A DNA stretch of 64,000 nucleotides, taken from assembly GCA_047974565.1 (NCBI GenBank), contig JBKECN010000057.1, forward strand, positions 62,001 through 126,000. Direction: 5' to 3'. The notes under the pieces were generated by a model. It worked only from the letters and a program-made list of their open reading frames with translations, did not search any database and was not told where the DNA came from. Positions within the stretch are counted from its first letter, which is position 1; each line of letters opens with the position of its first letter. This DNA comes from JBDIAG01 sp047974565. GTDB lineage: Bacteria > Actinomycetota > Actinomycetes > Actinomycetales > CAWJMD01. Shown here piece by piece: positions 28,021-37,579 of the stretch. The translations under genes and the position numbers were made by a program.

Positions 28021-29193
28021 CTAGGAGGCGACGGCGATCTGCACGAGCATCGCCTCCACGACCATGAGGGGGTTGGCGCTGGTGCCCAGGCGTGAGCGGG
28101 CCTCGGCAATGGCGTCCATCCGCCGCAGCGTCATCGTCGGCGTGCTGTCGCGGACCAGGCGGGCGAGCCGGTCTCGTTCGGAGCCGTTGACCAGTTCGGC
28201 GTCCGCTCCCAGTTGGAGCATGAGCACGTCCCGGTAGACCGACACCAGATCGAGCAGGGCCCGGTCGATGACGTCGCGTTTGAACCTGGTGGCGCGCTTC
28301 TTCTGTTCCGCCTCCAGGGCCTTGACCTGGCTGCGCACCGGTGGCGGCAGCCGGCTCTCGTTCTCATAGCCCAAGGCGCGAAGCAGTTCTGAGCGCTCGG
28401 TGGCGTCGCGGTCCGCGATCGATGCGGCGGCCTCCTCGTTGGCCACCTCGATCAGCCGACCGGCTTGCAGCACGGCCCCTCCCACGCCGCGCAGGCCGAA
28501 CGCCAGATCGAGCACCTCGTGACGCCGCAGCCGGGCATCCTCGTCCCGGGCCAGCCGCCAGGCCCGCCCGATGTGGCTCTGGGCCGCCTTGGCGGCGAAG
28601 GAGGCCATCGCCGGGTCGGCACCGCGACGGACCAGCAGTTCCGCGACGTCCGTGGTGGACGGAACCCGGAGCCGAACCGGGCGACAGCGCGACCGGATGG
28701 TGACCGCGACGTCGTGAGGCCCGGGCGCGCACAGCATCCAGACCGTGCGCTCGGGTGGCTCCTCGATCGCTTTGAGCAGTGCGTTGTAGGCGTGCTCGTT
28801 GAGCCGGTCGGCATCTTCGATGAGCAACACACGCCAACGCCCCTGCGAGGGCGCCCGCGCAGCCACCTGGATCAGCTCGCGGGCCTCCTTCACGGCGATG
28901 ATGCTGCCCTCGGTGGCCACCACGTGCACATCCGGGTGAGTCCCGGCCTGGACGGTGTGACAGGAATGGCAGTGGCCGCAGCCCCCGGTCTCACACTGCA
29001 GTGCAGCGGCGAACGCCCGCGCGGCCGTGGAGCGCCCCGCCCCGGGAGGCCCGGTGAACAGCCATGCGTGGGTCAGCCCGGGAACCTGCTCCCCGCCCAC
29101 TGCGCGGGCGAAGCCGGCCACCGCGCCACGAAGCTCGGCCACGGGTTCGTTCTGCCCGACGAGTTCGCTCCACACGTCGGTGCCCACGCTCAC
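28021..29193 (-). CDS. holB: DNA polymerase III subunit delta'
   Basis: The clamp-loader subunit, 390 residues. WSELVGQNEPVAELRGAV, a P-loop GPPGAGRS at 48-55 (Arg replaces the usual Lys, so ATP hydrolysis is doubtful, as in many delta' proteins), a four-Cys zinc module at Cys67/72/75/78 and the LLIEDADRLNEHAYNALLKAIEEPP helix are visible. GTG is chosen because it overlaps the upstream tmk stop in a GTGA. Confidence 0.93.
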   Translation of the reverse strand: MSVGTDVWSELVGQNEPVAELRGAVAGFARAVGGEQVPGLTHAWLFTGPPGAGRSTAARAFAAALQCETGGCGHCHSCHTVQAGTHPDVHVVATEGSIIAVKEARELIQVAARAPSQGRWRVLLIEDADRLNEHAYNALLKAIEEPPERTVWMLCAPGPHDVAVTIRSRCRPVRLRVPSTTDVAELLVRRGADPAMASFAAKAAQSHIGRAWRLARDEDARLRRHEVLDLAFGLRGVGGAVLQAGRLIEVANEEAAASIADRDATERSELLRALGYENESRLPPPVRSQVKALEAEQKKRATRFKRDVIDRALLDLVSVYRDVLMLQLGADAELVNGSERDRLARLVRDSTPTMTLRRMDAIAEARSRLGTSANPLMVVEAMLVQIAVAS

Positions 29194-31361
29194 TCCGGCT
29201 CCCACGGGTCGCGTCCGGTGTGCGGCTGGGCGACGCCGCGGTCCGTTGGGTGGGTGTCGATCGCCTCGGTGGCCGGTTGCGAGGTGGGCTTGGGCGAACG
29301 GCCGGACGACCGTTGCCTGGGCCGGTGCCCCGCGGGAGGCTCGAGCGCACCCTCGTCGACACCCAGGGCCGGGCGCAGGCGCGCGGTGATCTGCTCGTTG
29401 ATGTCGAGGGGATCGGCGGTGGCGTCGATGACGAGGTAACGACGTGGATGTCGCTTGGCCCGGTGCAGGAACCCTTGCCGGACCCGTTCATGGAACTCCA
29501 GACCCTCCGCCTCGACCCGGTCGAGGCTGCCTCCTGCGGCCGCCAGGCGCCGCCGGGCGACCGCCGGGTCGATATCGAGGATGACTGTCAGATCGGGCAG
29601 GAGACCGGAAGTGGCCCAGGTGGAGATCCGCAGGATGCCTTCCGGGTCGAAGCCCCGGCCCGAGCCCTGGTAGGCGATCGAGGAGTCGAGGTACCGGTCG
29701 GTGATGACCACCTCGCCACGTTCGAGGGCCGGCAGCACCACCGTGTGGACGTGCTGTGCGCGGTCGGCCGCGAAGATGAGCGCCTCGGCGTGCGGGTTGA
29801 GCTGACCGCCGTGCAGCACGATCTGGCGCAGAGTGAGCCCCAACTCGGTGGCACCGGGCTCGCGGGTGGTGAGTACGGTACGGCCCAGATCGGTGCTCAG
29901 CCAGGAGGACAGCAACCGGATCTGACTGGTCTTGCCGGCGCCGTCGCCGCCCTCGAAGGCGATGAAGTAGCCGGAGTACTGGGGCTGGGTGTCCGCCCCC
30001 CGGGTCGGCCGGTTCTGCCAGGCCTGGGAGAGATCCTCGCTCAGACTCAGCGACGAGTGCTCGTTCATCGTGTGGTAACTCACCAGGCCGAGCACGATGG
30101 CGATGAGCCCGGCCACCCCGAGGGTGATGGAGGCACCGTTGTAGTTGAGTTCCACCGCGCTGATCCGCACCTGCCGTTCGCCGAACAGCGCTGCCAGGCC
30201 AGGGGCCACCGCCATCACCGCGATGAGCACGATCCGCGCGCCGTTCTGGACGAAGGCGAAGGTACGCCCGCGCACGTCGTCGGCCACCTCGGTACCGAGC
30301 ATCGTGTAGCCGGTGACCCAGGCGACTCCGGCTGCGGTGCCCAGCAGCAGGGTGAAGATGACGGCCAGCACACTGTTGGGGACCAGCGCCATCAAGCACA
30401 GCCAGAACCCCGCCAGCAGCAGCGAGAGCGCGAACATCCGCCAGCGGGACAGATCCGGAAGGAGCCTGGGACCTGCCCACATGCCCACGGCCAGCCCGGT
30501 GAAGACGGCGGCGAAGAGCATGCCATAGGCCGGAGCGCCGGCACCGAGATCGAGGGCGTAGGTGGGCGCGACCCCGATCACGAAGCCCCCGGCCCCGAAG
30601 GCCCCGAGCATGCCCACCACGAGGCCCCGGATGGTGCGGTTGCGACCCACGAACGACCAGCCGTCCACGATGGACCGCCACATGCCCGGCTCCCGGGCCG
30701 ACGGATCGGGCCGCGACGCCGGACCCGGCGGAATCTTCAGCCGCCAGATCACCAGGGCCGCGACCAGGTTGGTCACCGCGTTGGCATACATCGCCATGTC
30801 TGGCGCACTACCGACCCACGGGGCGACATTGTCGATGACCCCGGTGAGCAGCGAGATACCGGTGAACGCCAGGGCAGCCACCGGGGCCGAGCCGTACGTG
30901 GTGGCCAGGCTCAACTGGTTGGCTGCCTCGAGCCGCTCCTTGGGGACCAGGTTGGGCACGGTGGCGTCCTTGGCGGGCATCCAGAACAGGCCGACGATCT
31001 CGGCCAGGACGGTGGCCACCATGAGCCACCACAGGGTGCCGACGATCGGGATGGAGAAGTACAGCCCGAAACGCACCAGGTCGCCGACCACCATCGTGGT
31101 CTTGCGGTCGAACCGGTCGGCGAAGGCACCGGCCAGCGGGCCCAGCAGCACTGCGGGGGCGAGCCGGAGGATGAGCACCCCGGAGACGGCGAGGTTGGCG
31201 GCCGCGTAGGAACTCTGGGCCCCCAGCCCGGCCGCCATCGCGGTGGCCGCCAACAGCCCGAGCCAGTCCCCGAAGGAGGACAGGCCCAGGGACAACCACA
31301 GCCGCCGGAAATCACGCAGGCGCAGCACTCCGCGCACGGCGTGGTCGGGGGTTTGGCTCAC
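29190..31361 (-). CDS. tmk: MFS transporter-thymidylate kinase fusion protein
   Basis: A 723-residue fusion. Residues about 1-440 form an MFS-type membrane domain with roughly 12 helices (LSLGLSSFGDWLGLLAATAMA... and ADRFDRKTTMVVGDLVRF). Residues about 465-675 are thymidylate kinase: Walker A FEGGDGAGKT, TTREPGATELG, ITDRYLDSSIAYQG and a lid rich in Arg. The enzyme phosphorylates dTMP to dTDP; the MFS part may tether it to the membrane or move an unknown solute. The same fusion next to holB and topA occurs in Streptomyces. A Pro/Arg-rich tail follows. GTG start near the previous promoter region. Confidence 0.92.
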   Translation of the reverse strand: MSQTPDHAVRGVLRLRDFRRLWLSLGLSSFGDWLGLLAATAMAAGLGAQSSYAAANLAVSGVLILRLAPAVLLGPLAGAFADRFDRKTTMVVGDLVRFGLYFSIPIVGTLWWLMVATVLAEIVGLFWMPAKDATVPNLVPKERLEAANQLSLATTYGSAPVAALAFTGISLLTGVIDNVAPWVGSAPDMAMYANAVTNLVAALVIWRLKIPPGPASRPDPSAREPGMWRSIVDGWSFVGRNRTIRGLVVGMLGAFGAGGFVIGVAPTYALDLGAGAPAYGMLFAAVFTGLAVGMWAGPRLLPDLSRWRMFALSLLLAGFWLCLMALVPNSVLAVIFTLLLGTAAGVAWVTGYTMLGTEVADDVRGRTFAFVQNGARIVLIAVMAVAPGLAALFGERQVRISAVELNYNGASITLGVAGLIAIVLGLVSYHTMNEHSSLSLSEDLSQAWQNRPTRGADTQPQYSGYFIAFEGGDGAGKTSQIRLLSSWLSTDLGRTVLTTREPGATELGLTLRQIVLHGGQLNPHAEALIFAADRAQHVHTVVLPALERGEVVITDRYLDSSIAYQGSGRGFDPEGILRISTWATSGLLPDLTVILDIDPAVARRRLAAAGGSLDRVEAEGLEFHERVRQGFLHRAKRHPRRYLVIDATADPLDINEQITARLRPALGVDEGALEPPAGHRPRQRSSGRSPKPTSQPATEAIDTHPTDRGVAQPHTGRDPWEPE

Positions 31362-31455
31362 CCGCTCAGGGTAACGACCAGCACCGACAGCCACGCCGAA
31401 GACCGACCCGGGAGGCCCCTGACTGTCCCCCGATCACCGTCCCGCGCCGCACCTG

Positions 31456-32790
31456 TCAGCGTGGCATCGCGGGCAGGCCGAGTTCGTACAGCCACGAGCG
31501 CCACAGCCCACGGGTGGAGGAGTCATGGCGGCTGGCCAGATCGATGAAGTCCTGCGTGGTGACCACCCCGTACTGGTTCCGGGCGCACCAGTCCCGCAGC
31601 AGTGAGAAGAAGACGCTGTCGCCCACATGCAAGCGCAGCGCGTGCAGGGTCAGGGCGCCGCGCTTGTAGACCCGGTCGTCGAACATCAGATCGGGGCCGG
31701 GGTCGGCAAGCCGCAGATCCTGCGGCGCCTGGGACAGCGCCGTCCAGTACTGCTGGGCCAACTCGCCTGCGCTGGGGCCTCCCGCTGACTGCGACCACAG
31801 CCATTCGGCGTAGCAGGCGAAGCCCTCGTGCAGCCAGATGTGTTCCCAGGCGGCGACGGTGACGCTGTTGCCGAACCACTGGTGAGCCAACTCGTGGGCG
31901 ATGAGCCGCTCGTGCGTGCCGTCGAGATGATTGGCGCCGAAGACCGACAGCGACTGGGCCTCCAGCGGGATCTCCAGAGGGTCGTCGGTGACGACCACGC
32001 TGTACCGCGCGAAGGGATAGGGCCCGAACATCTCGGTGAATGCCTGCATCATCTGGGCCTGGCGGGCGAAGGCGACGTCGAAGTCACCGTGCAGGCGTGC
32101 AGGCAGGTAGGCGCGCAGTGGCACGCCGCTGGCCACTCCCAGGTCACGCTCGTCGTACCGGCCGATCTGCAAGGTGGCCAGGTAGGTGGCCATCGGCTCG
32201 GCGCTCTCATACTCCCAGCGCACCCGGCTGGCCTGCTGTCGCTGGGCTAGCGGCACCCCGTTGGCCACCACCCGGTAGCCGGACTCGGTGGTGATGGCGA
32301 TCGCGAACCTCGCCTTGTTGCGCGGATGGTCATTGCACGGGAACCAGGACGGGGCACCGTTCGGCTGCCCGGCCACCAGGGCCCCGTCGGAGAGTTCCTC
32401 GAAGCCGACGTCGTCCCAGCGTCCGTGGATCGGCCGCGGTGAGCCGGAGTAGCCGACCTCCACGGTGATCGCCGAGCCCGCGCGCAACTGCTCGCGCAGT
32501 TGCACCCGCAGCCGTCCACTGCGATGGCTGTACCGGGCCGGGCTCTCCCCGTTCACCCGGATCTTCGAGACCCGCAGGGTGCCGGCCAGGTCAAGGTCGA
32601 GCCTGGAGAAGTCGACCTGGGCGCTGGCATGCAGCCGAGCCTTGCCCTCGAGCCGGTTGGTGCCCACCTTGTAGTCGAGATCGAGTTCGTAGCGGGACAC
32701 CGCGTAGTCGTCGCTGCCGTGCTCGGGTAGATACGGATCGACCAGGGAATGGGACCGGGGCCGGGACTCGGTGTCTCGGCGCCGTCTCAC
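31456..32790 (-). CDS. M1-family zinc aminopeptidase, short form
   Basis: A 444-residue gluzincin: HELAH at 299-303 with Glu322 completes HEXXH-X18-E, in IAHELAHQWFGNSVTV and WLHEGFACYAEW. The exopeptidase-type GxMEN signature is altered to EAQSLSVFG. The C-terminal ARM-like domain of aminopeptidase N is missing, so it is a minimal N-terminal plus catalytic form. It cleaves N-terminal residues or epsilon-linked polymers. The next co-oriented genes upstream, beyond a 770-bp repeat array, are a Pls-like synthetase and its PPTase; producers of epsilon-poly-lysine are known to make a zinc aminopeptidase that degrades the polymer, so a functional link is plausible but inferred. Confidence 0.88.
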   Translation of the reverse strand: MRRRRDTESRPRSHSLVDPYLPEHGSDDYAVSRYELDLDYKVGTNRLEGKARLHASAQVDFSRLDLDLAGTLRVSKIRVNGESPARYSHRSGRLRVQLREQLRAGSAITVEVGYSGSPRPIHGRWDDVGFEELSDGALVAGQPNGAPSWFPCNDHPRNKARFAIAITTESGYRVVANGVPLAQRQQASRVRWEYESAEPMATYLATLQIGRYDERDLGVASGVPLRAYLPARLHGDFDVAFARQAQMMQAFTEMFGPYPFARYSVVVTDDPLEIPLEAQSLSVFGANHLDGTHERLIAHELAHQWFGNSVTVAAWEHIWLHEGFACYAEWLWSQSAGGPSAGELAQQYWTALSQAPQDLRLADPGPDLMFDDRVYKRGALTLHALRLHVGDSVFFSLLRDWCARNQYGVVTTQDFIDLASRHDSSTRGLWRSWLYELGLPAMPR

Positions 32791-32853
32791 CCGGCAACCC
32801 TAGGGCACGCGGGTGCGGGGGTGGATGTGAGGGACACCGACAGCGTCGCCACC

Positions 32854-33470
32854 GGCCGCGCAGCCGGAACCGGGAAGAAAGGGCACGCCCCAAACGTCAC
32901 CAGGGTCACGTCTGGCAGCCTGAGGTGACCTCTAGCGTCGCCATCGGCCGCACTTCGTCACCAGGGTCACGTCTGGCCGCGCACAACGTCACCCGGGTCA
33001 CGTCCGGCAGCCACCGGTGACCACAACATGGCCATCTCCAGCCATCGGCCGCACAGCCGGAACCGGGAAGAAAGGGGCACGCCCCAAAACGTCACCGGGG
33101 TCGCATCTGGCAGCCGCAGGTAACCTCTAGCGTCGCCATCGGCCGCACTTCGTCACCCGGGTCACATCTGGTCGACGCACAACGTCACCCGAGTCACGTC
33201 TGGCAGCCACAGGTGACCTCAACTTGGCCATCGACAGCCATCGGCCGCACAGCCGGAGCCGGGAAGAAGGAGGCACGCCCCAAACGTCACCCGGGTCACA
33301 TCTGGCAGCCAAGGGTGACCTCTAGCGTCGCCATCGGCCGCACTTCGTCACCCGGGTCACGTCTGGGCGACGCACAGCGTCACCCGGGTCACGTCTGGCA
33401 GCCACAGGTGACATCTAGCGTCGCGACCGACCGCACTTTCGTCACCCGGGTCACGTCCGGCAGCCCCGAT
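32854..33470. repeat. Array C: about 195-bp tandem unit with ten GTCAC-CCGG-GTCAC motifs
   Basis: Three tandem units begin with GGCCGC(A/G)CAGCCGGAACCGGG near 32854, 33047 and 33243 (periods 193 and 196). Each then carries AAACGTCACC(C/A)GGGTCACGTCTGGCAGCC, a CTCTAGCGTCGCCATCGGCC segment and further motif copies; the last unit is truncated. The whole 32791-33558 interval between the M1 gene and the Pls-like gene contains this array and no supportable gene. Confidence 0.87.
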
Positions 33471-33558
33471 TCGTCGCAATGGTCGCCTGTAGCCACCGCG
33501 CCAAGGCCCCGCAGCGGCCTGAGGTCGCACCCTGGGTTCACGCCCCAGTCCGGCCGCC

Positions 33559-36500
33559 CTAGTCCGCCCACGGTGCGACGGGGTTCCCCGTCCAGCGGGT
33601 CCCGTCGGGCAAGGTGTCCCCGCGCAGCACCAGACTGGACGGACCGGCGGTGGTCCCCTCCCCGAGTCTGGCGGCGGGCAGCACCACCGAGTGCGAGCCC
33701 AGGGTGGCCCCGGGCGCCAGGCGCACCTCGTCCAGACTCATCACGCGATCGTGGAACAGGTGGGTCTGCACCACGCACCCGACGTTGACACAGGAGCCGT
33801 CCTCCAGGTGGACCAGATCTGCTTCGGGCAGCCAGTACGTCTCGCACCACACGCCGCGCCCGATGTGGGCGCCCATCGCCCGCAGCCACCAGTTGAGCAC
33901 CGGGGCGCCGTAGGCACCGCGGGCGAACCACGGCACGGCCATCATCTCCACGAACGTGTCGGCCAACTCGTTGCGCCAGATGAAACTGCTCCACAAGGGG
34001 TGCTCACCGGTCCGGATCCGCCCGACCAGCAGCCACTTGGCCGCCACCGCCACTGCACACGAGACCAGCGCCGCCATCGCCATCACCGGTGCCGCTGCCA
34101 GCACCGTGGCCGCCAACCCCCAGCGGATGAGGATCGCCTCCAAACCGAGCAGGACGCCGACCGCGACCGCGACCGTGCCGATCACCGAGAACACCCGCAG
34201 CACCTCCACCCCGGCCCGGGCGAAGCGCAGCCGGGTCGGTGGCGCGAAGGTGAGCGAGTCGTCGCCCGCATCGGTGTCCCGGCGCAGCAACTGGGGTGGC
34301 GAGCCCACCCAGGAGGTGCCCTTCTTCGCCTTGGGCGGGGCACTGGAGAGCACGGCGACCAGCCCGTGTTTGGGCACGCGACGACCGGGAGCGGTCATCC
34401 CCGAGTTCCCGAGGAAGGCCCGCTTGCCCACCTTGGCGCGTTCGATCCGAAGCCAGCCGTGACTGAGCTCGTACGAGGCGATCATCGTGTCGTCGGCCAG
34501 GAAGGCACCCTCGCCCACGCTCGTCATGCTGGGCAGCATGAGCACCGTCGAGGCCTCCACGTTCGGGGCGATCTTGGCCCCCAGGGCCCGCAGCCACACC
34601 GGGGTGAACATGCTGGCGTAGAGCGGGAAGAGCAGGCCCCGGGCGTCGTCCATCAGCCGTTCGGTGGCCCACACCTGCCAGCCCACCCGGCTGCGGATCG
34701 GGTGATGCCCCTCGACCAGGCCCCACCCGAGCAGCCGGACGCACGCCCAGGTGATGAAGGCTTGGACGACGAACATCACCACCGCCCCCAGCGGCACCCA
34801 CACCCACACCCGGCGAGCCACCTGCCCGATCGAATCGACCTCCCCCATCCCCCAGGCCATGACGGCCAGGCCGACCAGCGCGGCGACCAATGGCAAGGCC
34901 GCCAACCCGGCCGCGGTGGCCGCGTACACCCCCACCCACACCCGACTCTTCGGCAGTCGCCGCTCCGGGAGGTCGAGCCGGGCCCGACCGATGAACTCGG
35001 CAGGGCTGCCCGCCCACAGCTCACCCGGCGGGACGGTCGACAGGACGGCCGAGCCCGGGGCGACCACCGCCTCCTGGCCCACCCGGGTGCCGCCCAACAG
35101 CACGCTGCGCGAACCGACGGTGGCGCCGGCGTCTACCCGGATCCGCCCCACATGGACCACGTCGCCGTCCACCCAGTGCCCGGAAAGGTCCACCTCCGGC
35201 TCGATGGACGCGCCCCGCTTGAGGGTGAGCATGCCGGTGACCGGCGGCAACGAGTGCAGATCGACGTTGCGTCCGATCCGAGCGCCGAGAGCCCGGGCGT
35301 AGTGGGTGAGCCAGGGGGCGGCAGCCAGGTGTCCCACCCCGGCAGCGGAGGCGAAGGCCTCGGTGAACCACAACCGCAGATGCATGCTGCCACCGCGCGG
35401 ATACCGTCCGGGCGTCAACCCGCGCAGCAGCACCCGGGCGAGCGCGACCGTCAGGCCCATCCGGCCCAGCGGTGTGATGAGTACCAGCCAGCCCAGCAGG
35501 ATCCACCACCACGAGACATGCGGGATCCACCGCGCGTGCCCGATCGCCGCGGCGAGGTTGCCCAGCAGGGCCAGCCAGGTCAGCCAGCGCAAACCGACGA
35601 CCCCGAGCAGCGGCAGGCCGAGCACGGTCTGGAGCCACTGGGCGCCCAATGGAACCGGGCGCACGTGGCGTCCGGTGGTCGTCACCGGCGGGTCGAACTC
35701 CTCCACCCGGTTCAGCAGGTCGCCGAAGCCGGGCGTGTCGTAGATGTCGGCGACGGTGATGGTCGGTACCCGGGTCCGCAGCGCCGAGACGAGTTGGGCC
35801 GCCGCGAGGCTGCCGCCGCCGGCATCGAAGAAGTCGTCGGCCAGGCTCGTCACGGACGTGCCGAGCACCCGCGCCCACGCCTGGGCCAGCCATTCCCCGG
35901 TCTCGCCCAACCCGCTGATCTGGGGGGCGGACGGGCCGCCGGCATCGCTGAGTTCGACGGGCCAGGGCAAGGCGTCGCGGTCGACCTTGCCGCTGACCTT
36001 GGTGGGGATGGTGTCCACGACGACGAGTTTGGGCACGAGGGCGGCCGGGAGCCGGTCCCGGAGTTGGCCACGAGCCTGGGCGAGGTCGGGGCTCGCGTCC
36101 GCGTGCGGGGCGAGGTAGCCGACGAGCAGTTGGCTGCCGCCGTCGGTTCGGCGTACGGCGGCTGCGGCGGCCGCGACGCCGGGCAGGTCTTGCAGGGCGG
36201 CGTCCACCTCGCCGAGTTCGATCCGCCGTCCACCGAGTTTGACCTGATCGTCGGCGCGCCCCATGAAGACCAGCCCGGCGGACTCCAGCCGCACCAGATC
36301 GCCGCTGCGGTAAGCCCTTTCCCAGCCGAGTGCCGGGGCCGGGGCGTACTTCTCGGCGTCCTTGGCCGGGTCGAGGTAGCGGGCCAGCCCGACGCCGCCG
36401 ATGACCAACTCGCCGACCTCACCGTCGCCGACCCGGCGCCCGTCGCCGTCCACGACGGCCAGATCCCATCCGTCCAGCGGGAAGCCGATTCGGACCGGGC

Positions 36501-37533
36501 CGGTGCCGTCCATGAGTGCCGCGCAGGCGACCACCGTGGCCTCGGTGGGTCCGTAGGTGTTCCACACCTGCCGGTCGTTGGTGGCGAGTCTGGCCGCGAG
36601 CTCGGGTGGGCAGGCTTCGCCGCCGAAGATGAGCATCCGGACGCCGGCCAGTTCCTCGGGCTGCCACAGGCCGGCCAGGGTGGGGACGGTGGAGATGATG
36701 CTCACCTGCTGCTCGACCAGCCACGGCCCCAGATCCATACCGGTGCGCACCAGCGCGCGCGGGGCCGGCACCAGGCAGGCGCCATTGCGCCAGGCGAGCC
36801 ACATCTCCTCACACGAAGCGTCGAAGGCCACCGACAGGCCCGCAAGCACCCGGTCCCCCGGGCCGAGGGGATCGTCCTGCAGGAAGAGGCGGGCCTCGGC
36901 GTCGACGAAGGCGGCCGCGTTGCGGTGCCGCACGGCCACTCCCTTGGGGGTGCCGGTGGAGCCGGAGGTGAAGATGATCCAGGCGTCGTCCTCGGGATCC
37001 GGACGCCCCGCTACCAGGCCATCCGGCGACATGTCCGGCTGAGCCGACTCGGACCCATCACGGCCGGACGCCGACCGGGTGCCGTGCGCGGTGAACTCGA
37101 AGTCGTCGGACAGCACCCCCGCGACTGCGGCCTCGCCGAAGACGGTCCGGGCCCGCTCAGCAGGGTCGTCGATGTCCACCGGCACGTAGGCCGCCCCGGC
37201 CCGCAGCACGGCGAGGATCGCGAGGTAGAGGTCGGCGCTGCCGGAGGACATCCGGACGCCGACACGGTCCCCGGGGCGCACGCCCAGCCGGTAGAGGGTT
37301 CGCGCCCGAGTGGTGATCTCGTCCCACAGGTCGCGGTAGGAGATCCTGCGGTCGCCGTCATCGATGGCCGGCGCGTCGGCGTGGGCGCGCACGGTGTCGG
37401 CCAGCACGTCCATCAGCGTGCGGGTGGGGGGCGCCAACGGCGAACGGTCGTAGCGGCCCTGGCCGCGATCGACGGCCTCCGGCTCCGATGAACCGACCCC
37501 GGGCAACGCCGAATCGGACAGCGAGGCATCCAC
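33559..37533 (-). CDS. Pls/PosA-type single-module NRPS-like membrane synthetase
   Basis: A 1324-residue protein. Residues about 35-525 are an AMP-binding adenylation domain (core motif FTSGSTGTPKGVAV; FDASCEEMWLAW; NTYGPTEATV; YRSGDLVR; a10-type PTKVSGKVDRDALPWP). A thiolation domain follows (FFDAGGGSLAAAQLVSALR, with the Ser that carries phosphopantetheine). The C-terminal 700 residues alternate transmembrane pairs with three left-handed beta-helix-like acyltransferase repeats (GARIGRNVDLHSLPP; GEGAFLADDTMIAS; GAHIGRGVWCETYW). That is the architecture of epsilon-poly-L-lysine synthetase. The amino-acid specificity is not readable. A PPTase lies 46 nt upstream. Confidence 0.88.
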   Translation of the reverse strand: MDASLSDSALPGVGSSEPEAVDRGQGRYDRSPLAPPTRTLMDVLADTVRAHADAPAIDDGDRRISYRDLWDEITTRARTLYRLGVRPGDRVGVRMSSGSADLYLAILAVLRAGAAYVPVDIDDPAERARTVFGEAAVAGVLSDDFEFTAHGTRSASGRDGSESAQPDMSPDGLVAGRPDPEDDAWIIFTSGSTGTPKGVAVRHRNAAAFVDAEARLFLQDDPLGPGDRVLAGLSVAFDASCEEMWLAWRNGACLVPAPRALVRTGMDLGPWLVEQQVSIISTVPTLAGLWQPEELAGVRMLIFGGEACPPELAARLATNDRQVWNTYGPTEATVVACAALMDGTGPVRIGFPLDGWDLAVVDGDGRRVGDGEVGELVIGGVGLARYLDPAKDAEKYAPAPALGWERAYRSGDLVRLESAGLVFMGRADDQVKLGGRRIELGEVDAALQDLPGVAAAAAAVRRTDGGSQLLVGYLAPHADASPDLAQARGQLRDRLPAALVPKLVVVDTIPTKVSGKVDRDALPWPVELSDAGGPSAPQISGLGETGEWLAQAWARVLGTSVTSLADDFFDAGGGSLAAAQLVSALRTRVPTITVADIYDTPGFGDLLNRVEEFDPPVTTTGRHVRPVPLGAQWLQTVLGLPLLGVVGLRWLTWLALLGNLAAAIGHARWIPHVSWWWILLGWLVLITPLGRMGLTVALARVLLRGLTPGRYPRGGSMHLRLWFTEAFASAAGVGHLAAAPWLTHYARALGARIGRNVDLHSLPPVTGMLTLKRGASIEPEVDLSGHWVDGDVVHVGRIRVDAGATVGSRSVLLGGTRVGQEAVVAPGSAVLSTVPPGELWAGSPAEFIGRARLDLPERRLPKSRVWVGVYAATAAGLAALPLVAALVGLAVMAWGMGEVDSIGQVARRVWVWVPLGAVVMFVVQAFITWACVRLLGWGLVEGHHPIRSRVGWQVWATERLMDDARGLLFPLYASMFTPVWLRALGAKIAPNVEASTVLMLPSMTSVGEGAFLADDTMIASYELSHGWLRIERAKVGKRAFLGNSGMTAPGRRVPKHGLVAVLSSAPPKAKKGTSWVGSPPQLLRRDTDAGDDSLTFAPPTRLRFARAGVEVLRVFSVIGTVAVAVGVLLGLEAILIRWGLAATVLAAAPVMAMAALVSCAVAVAAKWLLVGRIRTGEHPLWSSFIWRNELADTFVEMMAVPWFARGAYGAPVLNWWLRAMGAHIGRGVWCETYWLPEADLVHLEDGSCVNVGCVVQTHLFHDRVMSLDEVRLAPGATLGSHSVVLPAARLGEGTTAGPSSLVLRGDTLPDGTRWTGNPVAPWAD

Positions 37534-37579
37534 ACGAACAGGCTAGCGGCCCACCCGGGCCATTCTCGTCAGGCGGTCA

